DNA of 62,286 nucleotides. It comes from Candidatus Omnitrophota bacterium. Its GTDB lineage: Bacteria; Omnitrophota; Omnitrophia; Omnitrophales; JACQQS01. The stretch's first letter is position 1. The number at the start of each line of letters is the position of its first letter. The stretch is from contig JACQQS010000018.1 in NCBI GenBank assembly GCA_016206925.1, positions 1 to 62,286 on the forward strand. Reading direction: 5' to 3'. Of this stretch, positions 42,827 to 51,980 are shown piece by piece. A program made the translations under genes and the position numbers. The notes under the pieces are model-generated. The model searched no databases, was not told where the DNA came from, and saw only the letters and a program-made list of their open reading frames with translations.

Positions 42827-45800
42827 GTGCGAGCAGTTGTTTTAAAGATTTGTTCGTTGCTTACGCTTAACACTTTCTTGGTAACTTCGGCCGCTTGGCC
42901 GGGGCCCACTCCGATCCTTTCTCTAGCATCCTCAAGCATCGAATTCGAGCATTTAAATCTCGCCAAATTCTCCATACCTCATGATTTGGGAACCATTGAA
43001 GAACTTTTTAAGGGCAGTGCGGAAAAACCTTCCGTCATTTTCATTCAGGATGCTCACGCTGTTTTCGACGCGCAAAAAAGCACCGCCGGACTCATCGGCC
43101 ATTTTCAGAAAAACTACGGCCTTAACCTTGTCGCGCTCGAAGGCGGCCGCGGCAGGCTCGATCCGCTGCTTTTCAGGACATTTCCCGACTATGAAATAAA
43201 AAGGACTGTTTTCGAAAAATATCTGCGGAAGGGGGAAATTTCAGGTGCTGAATTTGCAGCCATTTTAAACGAACAAAAGAGTGAATTCTGGGGCGTGGAA
43301 GACATGGAATTGTATGAACGTAACAAAGCGGCCTATCTAAGATCGGAGCAGGCACGGCAGGGCATTGAACATGAGTTAAACCGTTTGAGACGGGCGCTGG
43401 ATGAATTGAAGCGCGAATGGTACACGGAAGATCTCAAATCGCTCGATAATTTGATATTCGATTTCAAAAATGATCACGGCAAGCTAGCCGCGCTTTTGGC
43501 TTTTCTCGGAAAATATCAACCGCCGGACGCATTTCCTTCAATCAAGAAATTGCTTGAGGTAACGGAGAAAGATTTTCAGGTAAAGAAGGAGCAATTATTG
43601 GCGGAACTAGCCGCGGAAGATCTTTTTGCGGAGGTCGAAACCTATATTCAAAACGTGCGCGATGAGCTTCTCCCTTCTGAGAACGTTCGTGAATTAGCCC
43701 TCCTTTACGACCGACTGGATCTTCTGACGGAGTTTGTTTCCCACCAAATGACGCGCCACGCTTTCGCAATGTATCGCAAGGATCGAATGTTCTACCAGCC
43801 GTCCATTTTTCAGGCGTATCTGGAGAAGAACGGGAAATTTCTCGATCTCGAGTGGGATTTGGAGGCGCATGAGGAGTTTTACGCCATCGCGCTCCGCCGC
43901 GATGAAGCTTTAATCCGCAATTTTAAGAAACTTCTGGGCGAAACAGGAGAAGGGCTGGCCGTTTTCATCGCGGGCGGATTTCACTCCGAAGGCATTCTCC
44001 GCCGGCTTAAAGAAGAAGGTATTTCCTACGCGTTGATCATGCCAAGGATCGATTCCGTTGATGAAGAATCACCATATCAGGCGGTTTTACGCGGGGAAGT
44101 TTCGTACGGACGGTTTCTCAACCGGCAGCGCGACACGCTTGCGCCTCCGGTTGCGATCATCGATGGGGCGCGCGAGTTTCGCGCCTTTAGACAAGCCGCC
44201 GGACTGAATCTTGCGCGGATGATTGATGCTGAACACGCGGGGGAAATTTTTACAAGCTGGCATGACGATACCATCCGGGCGCTTGCGGAAGAAGGAAGGA
44301 TTTCTAAATCGCCTCGATACACAGGCTTTGTGAAAGCTTTATTTAATTCGAGTCGTGGAAAGCGCGGTGGTGAAGGACGCATTCCGGATAATTCCGAAAT
44401 TGAAGAAGAAGTCGAGAAGGTTCTGGAAAAACATACGCGGGAGCCATTCACACGTTTCAAAGAAGAATTGATTTCTAAAGTCACAGGATATGGATTCGGA
44501 TCCGAATGGGCTGCTACCGAAGCAGTTGATCATCCAATGCCAAAGAATAGGATCCAGGAAATTGACGCAGCCTCACGCGAAGGCCGACTGCTTCAATTTA
44601 AGAATATGCACCGCCTTGATCTTTTGGCGGAAATCCGTACATCCATCGAAATGCTGCGAAAGCAGGACGAGAAGCGACCGTTAAGAATTCTTGATCTAGG
44701 CACTGGTGCGCAGATGTATCTGCTTAGAATCGTAAAAGAGGAATTTGGTGATGCGGTTGAAGGTATCGGTGTGGATTCAGAAGATTCGGTTGGAGCGCCG
44801 GGTTATCGTCAAGGTGATGCAAATGAAATTCTAAATGGCATGCAGCGGTCTAAAGAAAAATTTGATGTCATTCTTTCACACCGTGCATTTGCGTTTTTTT
44901 CGGATCCGCTCGGCGCATTGGATCGCGTAAAAGCAATTCTTGAGCCTGGAGGCTGGGCTTCGATACATGTTATGAAGCCTGAGAATATCCTCAGTGGGGG
45001 GGCGGATGCTTTAACGGATTGGGTCCAGGACCCTGGCTTTGAAGTTAGAAAAGTTACGGGACTCTATTTTTTTGAGAAGGAATACGATCCGGATTTTCGT
45101 TCCGAGGAAGACGTCCGACTTGATGAACCGTACGACGTATTTGAGTCCATAGGAGCATCCGGCGCTAGGGGACCCGAACCTGTCACGGCAATTTTTATTC
45201 GAAAGCAATCCGAAATCGGCGTAGAGCAAATCGCGCCGCCCGTCGGATTTGGTGCGGAGCTTACTACGGAAGTTAGTTCACCAAGAGCTGCGGATGTAAT
45301 GGCCGGGCTGAAACGGCATCTTGAAAGCATTCGCCTTAATTGGAGCGCAGAGCGTTACAAGCGCTACGGAGGGGTTACGATACGAATTGAAGAAAAAAAG
45401 CTCGGCAAGCGGCCCAGTGGGAAAAAGGGATTCGCCATCTATCCTAGCGAAGAATTCTTGGCAGGTTTACCCCCAGACGTAGGAAAGGAGTTGTCGGCGC
45501 TAAAGACCCAACATGTGCGGGACAGCTTTTATCCGCCTATTGGAAGCCTCGGGCAGGTCTTTCTCTACACAACTTTGATAGCGGGCCAGCCGGCGGTAAT
45601 GATTATTGAAACTCAGCCAAGCGACGGATTTAGAAATGTGAATCGGCGCATTCGCGCAGATCTCCGGAATTGGAGTGCCGAGACCGTCCGTGCTATCGGG
45701 CAATGGGGAGAGGAAAATAAAGTGCTTGTATTCGCTGTGAGCGACAAGATGATGGGTTCGTATTACCCCGACATGCAAAAAGGAGACGATCTTAAAGATT

Positions 45801-48800
45801 ACTACCGCTGGCCATATTTCGTTGCAAATGCAGGGCTCTGGAACTGGAAGGAGGAAAACTGGCTGCTCAATACGGGGAAGCATCGCATCATGCAGGATGC
45901 ACTATGGTTCGCTTGGACGGGGAATGATTATTCCGATCTTAAGAGTCGCGCGGGTGATAAGGAGTATTGGTTGGATCGCCTGTTCGGCGACGAAAGCCGT
46001 GCCTCAAGCGAACTTTCGAATCTATTAGATCTTGGTTCTGACCGTGATCTATATGAAGACGCCTTTCATGCCTTGGCATGGTTGCTTACCAGGGAAGATT
46101 TAGACGAGTTTATTGACAAGAGTATTGAACTGCGCGAATTGAGTTCCGGTTTTGCGTCATTCCTATCTGCTTTGGTTAAAGACCTGGACGCGTCCGGCGG
46201 CTTTCAGAAAATTGCCGATCGGTTGGACGATTTCAGAAAAGGAAGCACCGGCCCACTTAATGATCAGGACAAGCAAAAAATCCGGAATATTGTGCGGTTG
46301 CTCGACTCTTTTTACGCTAACGAAGTAAGCGACCAGGTATTTTTGGGGTTCATAGAGAAGTTTAAAGCTTTCCGGCAAGGTCTTGACAAGGAATCAGAGG
46401 ATTGGTTCGCAGATATTACCGAAATGCTTCGGACGCGCCTTCGAAGTCTGGCGCTTGATAGAGAGGAAGCGTTCGTCGAATCTGGTTTTGGCGCGGCGGA
46501 AGGTGCCGAATGGATATTTGGTGAGGTCAACAAAAGAGATCAAAGAACGCTCGATGAAGTGAATCGATTCCTGAGTTTTGATTTGGTAAGGGGCAGCGAT
46601 CTTCCGCCGAACACTTTTATGGATACGGTCCGCAATTCCGAGGGGAAACTGGTCGGCGCCCATCGGTATGAATGGGCTAAAGATCCGAAAGATTCAGAAC
46701 GCGCTTTGGCGAAAGGCCAAATTATATCGACTCACATGGGCATAATCACAGCAAATGATGAGCGTTCGACCGTTGGCAACGAAATGGCCAAGATGTTCCT
46801 GAATAGGCTTGTTAAGGCGGGATTCAAACGCGTTCGCATTTTAAATGTAAGCGACAAAGGCTTAAAGCTGTGGAGGCGTCACGGCACACAGGAAATGCAC
46901 CGAACGCAAACCACTAACGGAAAAGTTATGTACGTCCTCGATCTCGATCTGGAAAAGTGGCAAGAGAGGGCGTCCGAATTCGCCGCAGCCGGATTCGGCG
47001 CGGCTGCGAATCGACCGTTGATTCCGGAAGATTTTGGCCGTGAGCCCTACGAGAAGTTTCAAATTGGCGGAAGAATGGATTATCCGCTTACGGAAGCGGT
47101 TACGATTCAAGCGCGTAAAATCCAAATGCAGGATGTTCCGCTCGATGCGCTCAAACGATTCTCGCTCGGCGAATCGCTTACATTTCAAATTGTTCCGATG
47201 GGCGCAAAAGAAGAGGGAGACAGAAAGCCGGCGCGAAAACAAAAAGGGGTTGCCGCACCATCTGCCGGTTATCTTCTTCAAATTTGGTTTGACGGAAAAT
47301 GGTTCGATTTGGATGACGTCCCGCTTGAGGATGGCGTCCCCATTGTCATTAAACGCAGTAATTTGCCGGAATCATTGGACCCTATTTTGCAAAAGGATCT
47401 TGAAGCAAACGCATTATTCAAGCCGCTTGCCCGCGGCCGCAAGCCTGCGCGGGCAGAAAATCGGATTGCCATTTTCTGGAACGAAGGCCCCTTGGTAAAG
47501 ACGGTCTATCTTCCGAGTATTTTCTATTCGGGCAGTATGTCCCGGGGAGTAGAAAGGACCGTTAGAGAGCCCGCATACGATTTGAACACGGGCGAGTTCA
47601 TAAAGGGGTATCTGCAAACCGGACATGTCGAAGTTAAAATTTTTGGCGGCTTTGTTAATTTTTCGGATCTGGGGTCGAAAAATGGAACACAGATTGAGGT
47701 TAGCGGGGAATGGCTGACGCAAGCCCGTTATCAGATGGGCGAGCCGCTGACGGATCAGGCAGAAAGAGGTAATGTCCCGAGCAGCCGCATGGATATTCTT
47801 GACGAAACGGAAGGCATTGACGTATTTGATATACATCCGAATCATATGGCCATATTTTCTTACTGGAAGCCTTTCTATGCGGCGGCCATCTTGCGCGGCG
47901 AGGAAATTGCCAAAGTTTTTGTCAAAGTAGAGAATGGTCTTCTCTACGTCCGCGCCGCCGAAGAAAGCGAGTGGGTGCCCATTTACAGTAATCAATATAT
48001 CGCCACGCAAGCCGTTCGTGTGGCGGGGCAGGAATCCCTCTCGGAGATTGTCGCAAGCCAGGTGACGGGAAGTTATCAAATTCATTTTGATCCCGCCTCA
48101 AAACAAATCAGCGTGTTCAATCACGCTGCGGGCCTGCTTCGCGTTGTCTTTGAGCCCGAGCCTGGCGATTCCCTGGCCGGATTCGGCGCGGCTGCTCAGT
48201 TGTCAGGTCCCGAAACGGCAGGAGAAGCGCTGGCTTATCTGGAAGAGAAAATCGGCAGTTTCGAGTATCAAAAGATGGGTCTGCATGATCTTCCAGAATC
48301 GGATAAAAATATTGCCCTGATAGACGATTTAGATGAAAAGATATTCATTTTGGAAGAAATTAGTGAGGAAATCCGTGCGCTTGCAGCAAAAAATATTTAT
48401 CGAATAGCTTACGAGGTTCTCGAAGTTGCCGCGCGGGAGGAGGAAGGAGTTTCTAAGACCGGACGACTGTATCAATTCTACGAGCAGCTTGAGCGGATTG
48501 CTGTGAGTCCCAACAATCAAATTATCGGCCCACATCCGGGAGTTGGTGTGGAAGGCATGGACGTCGATTCTGATGCGGGTGAGGCAGGATTCGGATACCG
48601 GACAATTTTGGCTGATTTGGCGAAGAAAATCTCGGATGTGATAAGAGCCGAAGGCACGTTTGCTGAACAGGGATTCGATAAAGAGCGATTGGCAGAACGG
48701 CTCGGAATGGGCATGCCGGAACTGCGTTTTCAGGCAAATGAATTAGAAAATCTCTGGGTGGAGCTCTTTATTCTCAAAAGCCGCATCAAATTTCTGTCCG

Positions 48801-49696
48801 GGCCGAATGTACGGCGGAAACCGGATGTCCTGCCCGCCTTCGACCTTACTCAATTCATGCAATCGATGCCGGATTCAGCGGTTCGCTCGAAGGCTGTTCA
48901 AGAAATTATTGAAAAAATACTCAACGTATTCCGGCCCGTTCATCAACAAAGCAACTCCGCCGTAATTGTTTACACCTGGGATTCGTTTCCTAAAGACACG
49001 GAGAGCATCCTTCGCATAGCTGAGCGGGTGGGGGGACAAAAAGGTCAAGCCGCCGGCCGGGACCGCGTGGTGCTTTTCCACACGCCGGGTGATGATCTTT
49101 CTCCGATTACCGAATTGCTTCATAAGACAAGCGGTGTACCGCTCGCGCCCGGGCAGACGGCCGGGCTTCTTGAAATCATTAAGAGCAAACGCATGTATTA
49201 CAACAAGCTCCGTCCCGCAGAAGTAAACAAGGCGCGGAATTTTGATCAAGGTCTTTCCGTATTGTTGAACGAAATGACAGCGGTCGAAGGCAGAACAGCC
49301 GGCCGGTTTAATACGCGCTTCGTACTTTTGCTGAGCGATCCGTCCGTTTACCGGAAATTTGACGGGCTGGAGGCCCTTGTTCAGGAAATTGCCTGGTCCC
49401 TTGCTTATCTCGACGGTGTCAGGCGGCAGGCCAAAAATCAGGGAGATTTTCAAGTAGGGGCACGGCATGCCGGGCCGACCGCCCGGTACCGCAGCACCAA
49501 GCGCCCGACCGGCGCTCGATCAAGCGGTGCCGTGCCCCTACTTGAAAAGGAAATTCTTGACCGCATTGCCGCTTACGGATTCGTTGCCGGGCCCGACGGC
49601 AGGGGCGGCGAGATTATCACATTCAATCTCTCTGTATTCCTGAGACGCGTCCAGCAAGCCTATAACGCGCTTATCCAGGCCAGTGTTGCTGCGTAA
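42827..49696 (+). CDS. Giant exported multidomain protein (ChaN-like, methyltransferase-like, GNAT-like, FHA-like)
   Basis: GTG 42827 has AAGGGG upstream and gives a signal peptide ('VLKICSLLTLNTFLVTSAAW'); the open frame to 42758 crosses the terminator. In the 2289-residue chain I see: residues about 65-420, a ChaN/TraB-like domain ('SVIFIQDAHAVFDAQKST', 'LVALEGGRG', 'FIAGGFHSEGILRRL'); about 588-720, a class I methyltransferase-like domain ('LRILDLGTGAQMYLLRIV'); about 1245-1385, a GNAT-like domain ('GNEMAKMFLNRLVKAGFKRV'); about 1578-1660, an FHA-like domain ('FSDLGSKNGTQIEV'); then helical regions and a C-terminal domain. GFGA/GFGAA linkers separate several domains. Enzyme-like folds in an exported chain are odd; activity is unproven. 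A palindromic element lies in frame at residues about 2208-2241. Confidence 0.8.
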   Translation: MRAVVLKICSLLTLNTFLVTSAAWPGPTPILSLASSSIEFEHLNLAKFSIPHDLGTIEELFKGSAEKPSVIFIQDAHAVFDAQKSTAGLIGHFQKNYGLNLVALEGGRGRLDPLLFRTFPDYEIKRTVFEKYLRKGEISGAEFAAILNEQKSEFWGVEDMELYERNKAAYLRSEQARQGIEHELNRLRRALDELKREWYTEDLKSLDNLIFDFKNDHGKLAALLAFLGKYQPPDAFPSIKKLLEVTEKDFQVKKEQLLAELAAEDLFAEVETYIQNVRDELLPSENVRELALLYDRLDLLTEFVSHQMTRHAFAMYRKDRMFYQPSIFQAYLEKNGKFLDLEWDLEAHEEFYAIALRRDEALIRNFKKLLGETGEGLAVFIAGGFHSEGILRRLKEEGISYALIMPRIDSVDEESPYQAVLRGEVSYGRFLNRQRDTLAPPVAIIDGAREFRAFRQAAGLNLARMIDAEHAGEIFTSWHDDTIRALAEEGRISKSPRYTGFVKALFNSSRGKRGGEGRIPDNSEIEEEVEKVLEKHTREPFTRFKEELISKVTGYGFGSEWAATEAVDHPMPKNRIQEIDAASREGRLLQFKNMHRLDLLAEIRTSIEMLRKQDEKRPLRILDLGTGAQMYLLRIVKEEFGDAVEGIGVDSEDSVGAPGYRQGDANEILNGMQRSKEKFDVILSHRAFAFFSDPLGALDRVKAILEPGGWASIHVMKPENILSGGADALTDWVQDPGFEVRKVTGLYFFEKEYDPDFRSEEDVRLDEPYDVFESIGASGARGPEPVTAIFIRKQSEIGVEQIAPPVGFGAELTTEVSSPRAADVMAGLKRHLESIRLNWSAERYKRYGGVTIRIEEKKLGKRPSGKKGFAIYPSEEFLAGLPPDVGKELSALKTQHVRDSFYPPIGSLGQVFLYTTLIAGQPAVMIIETQPSDGFRNVNRRIRADLRNWSAETVRAIGQWGEENKVLVFAVSDKMMGSYYPDMQKGDDLKDYYRWPYFVANAGLWNWKEENWLLNTGKHRIMQDALWFAWTGNDYSDLKSRAGDKEYWLDRLFGDESRASSELSNLLDLGSDRDLYEDAFHALAWLLTREDLDEFIDKSIELRELSSGFASFLSALVKDLDASGGFQKIADRLDDFRKGSTGPLNDQDKQKIRNIVRLLDSFYANEVSDQVFLGFIEKFKAFRQGLDKESEDWFADITEMLRTRLRSLALDREEAFVESGFGAAEGAEWIFGEVNKRDQRTLDEVNRFLSFDLVRGSDLPPNTFMDTVRNSEGKLVGAHRYEWAKDPKDSERALAKGQIISTHMGIITANDERSTVGNEMAKMFLNRLVKAGFKRVRILNVSDKGLKLWRRHGTQEMHRTQTTNGKVMYVLDLDLEKWQERASEFAAAGFGAAANRPLIPEDFGREPYEKFQIGGRMDYPLTEAVTIQARKIQMQDVPLDALKRFSLGESLTFQIVPMGAKEEGDRKPARKQKGVAAPSAGYLLQIWFDGKWFDLDDVPLEDGVPIVIKRSNLPESLDPILQKDLEANALFKPLARGRKPARAENRIAIFWNEGPLVKTVYLPSIFYSGSMSRGVERTVREPAYDLNTGEFIKGYLQTGHVEVKIFGGFVNFSDLGSKNGTQIEVSGEWLTQARYQMGEPLTDQAERGNVPSSRMDILDETEGIDVFDIHPNHMAIFSYWKPFYAAAILRGEEIAKVFVKVENGLLYVRAAEESEWVPIYSNQYIATQAVRVAGQESLSEIVASQVTGSYQIHFDPASKQISVFNHAAGLLRVVFEPEPGDSLAGFGAAAQLSGPETAGEALAYLEEKIGSFEYQKMGLHDLPESDKNIALIDDLDEKIFILEEISEEIRALAAKNIYRIAYEVLEVAAREEEGVSKTGRLYQFYEQLERIAVSPNNQIIGPHPGVGVEGMDVDSDAGEAGFGYRTILADLAKKISDVIRAEGTFAEQGFDKERLAERLGMGMPELRFQANELENLWVELFILKSRIKFLSGPNVRRKPDVLPAFDLTQFMQSMPDSAVRSKAVQEIIEKILNVFRPVHQQSNSAVIVYTWDSFPKDTESILRIAERVGGQKGQAAGRDRVVLFHTPGDDLSPITELLHKTSGVPLAPGQTAGLLEIIKSKRMYYNKLRPAEVNKARNFDQGLSVLLNEMTAVEGRTAGRFNTRFVLLLSDPSVYRKFDGLEALVQEIAWSLAYLDGVRRQAKNQGDFQVGARHAGPTARYRSTKRPTGARSSGAVPLLEKEILDRIAAYGFVAGPDGRGGEIITFNLSVFLRRVQQAYNALIQASVAA
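49447..49548. repeat. 102-bp palindromic element (GTAGGGGCACGGC family) in frame within the giant gene
   Basis: Perfect 21-bp arms occupy 49447-49467 and 49528-49548; their core is GTAGGGGCACGGC. Two side hairpins lie inside: CCGGGC-CGACC-GCCCGG (49470-49486) and AGCGCC-CGACC-GGCGCT (49500-49516). The length of 34 codons keeps the reading frame. This resembles REP/BIME-type mobile palindromes. The encoded residues are Arg/Gly/Thr-rich and unlike the surrounding protein. Confidence 0.85.
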
Positions 49697-49708
49697 ACAA
49701 TTAAAATT

Positions 49709-49831
49709 TTAGATGCTCTCCGGATCTAATTCCCATTTTAATGGGTTGTCAAGAATGTACTGCCTAACCTCATTTAGCTCTTTTTCGTTTCGAATGACAC
49801 GTTCGTAATAATTTCTCTGCTGCCAAGCAAT
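49709..49831 (-). pseudogene. Remnant of a REP-associated tyrosine transposase (C-terminal 40 residues)
   Basis: The minus strand reads '..WQQRNYYERVIRNEKEL' and then 'NEVRQYILDNPLKWEL' before a stop at 49709. This is the C-terminal signature of Y1-type REP-associated transposases (usually LWQR.YYEHVIRNE, followed by I..YI..NPLKW). The rest of the gene, including the catalytic HUH and Tyr motifs, is gone. The fragment directly abuts the stop codon of the oxidoreductase gene on the same strand. Confidence 0.82.
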
Positions 49832-50887
49832 TCAAGTGGTGATCAAAATGATTTTTCCGAAATGTCGGCGGGATTCCATGCGCTCCTGGGCTTGCGCAGC
49901 CTGCTTTAGCGGAAAGGTCTTGTCAACGACCGGCTTGAGGTTGCCGGCTTCAACCAGTTTGACGATCTCAAGCAGAGCCGGCCGCCCGCCCATGTAACTG
50001 CCCGTGATGGAAATTTGGCGCGTAAATAAATAACGAAGATTGAATTTCACGTCTCCGCCCGTTGTTGCGCCGCAGGTGACGAGCCGTCCTCTCTTGGCCA
50101 ATGACGCCAAGCTTTGCTCCCAGGTATTATTCCCGATATGATCGATGACCAGATCAACGCCGCGGCCCTTTGAAATTTTCTTTACTTCATCAGCCGTGCG
50201 CGTGGTTTGGTAATTAACGATAAAATTAGCACCAAGTTTCTTTGCTCTTTCTGCTTTCCCGTCGTCTCCGACGGTTGTGATCACCGTAGCACCGAAATAT
50301 TTGGCAATCTGAATCGCAGCGCTACCCACTCCGGAGCTTGCGCCTTGGATCAGAACGGTTTCGCCTTTCGCCAGCCGTCCGTGTTTAACGAGCATGTGCC
50401 AGGCCGTCAGGAACACGAGCGGAATGGAGGCCCATTCCTCGAATTTTAGTTTATCCGAGACCGGAATAACGTTTCTCGACGGGACGCTGACATATTCGGC
50501 GTAACCGCCGGGGCGGAGAAATCCGATAATTTTATACTGATCACAAGCGCTGTCCCATCCCGCAGCGCAAGCATCGCAATTTCCGCAGCTCATGCCGGGC
50601 AGAAGCAAAACGCGCTGACCGGCTCTGAACCCAGAAACGTCCGGGCCGTGACCGGCAATTTCTCCAGAAATATCGCAGCCCAGAATGTGCGGCATCTTAA
50701 TTTCGACGCCGGGCATACCCATGCGCGTCCAGATATCAAGATGATTCAAGGCGCAAGCGCGGACCCTGACCAGGACTTCGCCTGCATTTGGTTTTGGCGT
50801 GGGGACCTGTCCGTATTCCAGCTTTTCAAGTCCGCCGTGCCCGTTTAGCAGAACGGCATTCATTTGCGAAGGAGCACTCTCGGGCAT
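49832..50887 (-). CDS. Zinc-type alcohol dehydrogenase/quinone oxidoreductase family protein
   Basis: This 351-residue MDR-family enzyme has an N-terminal GroES-like domain, four Cys of a structural zinc site in 'CGNCDACAAGWDSAC', and a Rossmann fold with 'IQGASSGVGSAAIQIAKYFGA'. The positions of the catalytic zinc ligands read 'CALNHLD' and 'LGCDISGE' rather than CxxH and GHE, so it probably lacks catalytic zinc and acts as an NAD(P)H-dependent quinone or enone reductase. ATG 50887 has an AGAGGAT site. The gene is followed by the transposase remnant. Confidence 0.88.
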   Translation of the reverse strand: MPESAPSQMNAVLLNGHGGLEKLEYGQVPTPKPNAGEVLVRVRACALNHLDIWTRMGMPGVEIKMPHILGCDISGEIAGHGPDVSGFRAGQRVLLLPGMSCGNCDACAAGWDSACDQYKIIGFLRPGGYAEYVSVPSRNVIPVSDKLKFEEWASIPLVFLTAWHMLVKHGRLAKGETVLIQGASSGVGSAAIQIAKYFGATVITTVGDDGKAERAKKLGANFIVNYQTTRTADEVKKISKGRGVDLVIDHIGNNTWEQSLASLAKRGRLVTCGATTGGDVKFNLRYLFTRQISITGSYMGGRPALLEIVKLVEAGNLKPVVDKTFPLKQAAQAQERMESRRHFGKIILITT

Positions 50888-50918
50888 TTTAGATCCTCTT
50901 TTTACCTGCTTTTAGCTT

Positions 50919-51557
50919 CTACCTCATTCGGTAGCTTATCGCAACGCCGTCACGAAGCGGAATCAGAGTTGTGAAGAAATCCTTGTCCGCGTAAAGCAGT
51001 TCGGTCAGTTGTTTGATTCCTTTTGTTTCGGCAGATGGGTCGCCCTGAACAACGCGGCCCGACCATAACATATTATCGACAATCAGCACGCCCTCCTTTT
51101 TAAGGTGTTTTTTGACCCGCGGATAGATTTCGGGATATTGGTCCTTGTCGATATCGCAGAAGATAATATCGTACAGCCCTCCCGTTTTATCGAGGCTGGC
51201 CAGGGCATCGCCTTGATGAAAGCGGACTTTTTGGGCGAGTTTTCCGAGAGAAAGAAATTTTTTGGCCTGCTCGATATTTTCCTTACTCATGTCGGTATGG
51301 TGAACAACACCGTTATCGGGCAGTGCTTTGGCAAACCAATATGTCGAATAACCGAATCCCGAGCCCAGCTCAAATACGGACTCGGCCCCGGCAAGTTTCG
51401 CGATTTGATAAATGAGTCCGCCGACCAGCGGGCCGATGATCGGAAAACCAAGCCGGTCTCCCAGTTCTTCCATATTTCTTAGAACGGGATCTTCAAAATC
51501 ACCGATCCGGTCGAGGTCGAACAAATAATCCTGTATTGAATCCTGCACGATATTCAT
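50919..51557 (-). CDS. O-methyltransferase of the caffeoyl-CoA/catechol type
   Basis: ATG 51557 has GAGGAGGA upstream; the frame extends to 51641 but would overrun the promoter. The 212-residue product has SAM motif I 'VFELGSGFGYSTYWFA', the acidic 'HTDMS', 'DIIFCDIDKDQYPEIYPR' with metal-binding Asp residues, and 'GGVLIVDNMLWSGRV'-like segment ('EGVLIVDNMLWSGRV'), all typical of the Mg-dependent O-methyltransferase 3 family. The substrate cannot be read from sequence. It diverges from the ferredoxin gene. Confidence 0.88.
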   Translation of the reverse strand: MNIVQDSIQDYLFDLDRIGDFEDPVLRNMEELGDRLGFPIIGPLVGGLIYQIAKLAGAESVFELGSGFGYSTYWFAKALPDNGVVHHTDMSKENIEQAKKFLSLGKLAQKVRFHQGDALASLDKTGGLYDIIFCDIDKDQYPEIYPRVKKHLKKEGVLIVDNMLWSGRVVQGDPSAETKGIKQLTELLYADKDFFTTLIPLRDGVAISYRMR

Positions 51558-51591
51558 GAACGAATCCTCCTCTTTACGTTGCGCGGAAGAT

Positions 51592-51597
51592 ATTATA
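51592..51597 (-). promoter_or_regulatory. -10 box for the O-methyltransferase gene
   Basis: On the minus strand the sequence reads TATAAT, a perfect -10 hexamer, about 35 bases before ATG 51557. A weak -35 (TCTTGG) lies 16 bases upstream of it. The region also separates the gene from the ferredoxin gene on the plus strand. Confidence 0.5.
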
Positions 51598-51634
51598 CCA
51601 TGATACGATTTTACCAAGAGGAGGCCGTTCACCG

Positions 51635-51976
51635 ATGCCAAAAATTAATTTTCTGCGCGAGAAAAAAGTTATCGAAGTTAAAGAAGGAGAAAATTTAAGG
51701 GAAGCGGCATTAAACGCCGGCATCGAAATCTACAGAGGAATACATAATCTTCTAAATTGCCGCGGAAAAGGTCTGTGTGCTACTTGCCGCGTATTGATCA
51801 AGAACGATACGATAAAGAACGCTTCGCCCAAAGGAATTTTCGAAAAGCTGAGGCTGGCTTTTTCCTGGGTAGCCATTGGGGAAGAAGATATGCGGTTAAG
51901 TTGCAAAGTCAGGGTTAAGGGCGATGTGGACGTTTACACACAGCCGGAGTTGAATTTATACGGCCGGAAGATCTAG
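51635..51976 (+). CDS. 2Fe-2S ferredoxin
   Basis: This 113-residue protein has a plant/adrenodoxin-type beta-grasp fold with cluster ligands Cys42, Cys48, Cys51 ('NCRGKGLCATCRV') and Cys90 ('RLSCKV'). It carries single electrons in the cytoplasm. It has a GAGGAGG site before ATG 51635 and is followed after 4 bases by the VOC gene and then the FAD dehydrogenase, so it may serve one of these or an unlinked oxygenase. Confidence 0.9.
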   Translation: MPKINFLREKKVIEVKEGENLREAALNAGIEIYRGIHNLLNCRGKGLCATCRVLIKNDTIKNASPKGIFEKLRLAFSWVAIGEEDMRLSCKVRVKGDVDVYTQPELNLYGRKI

Positions 51977-51980
51977 AAAT

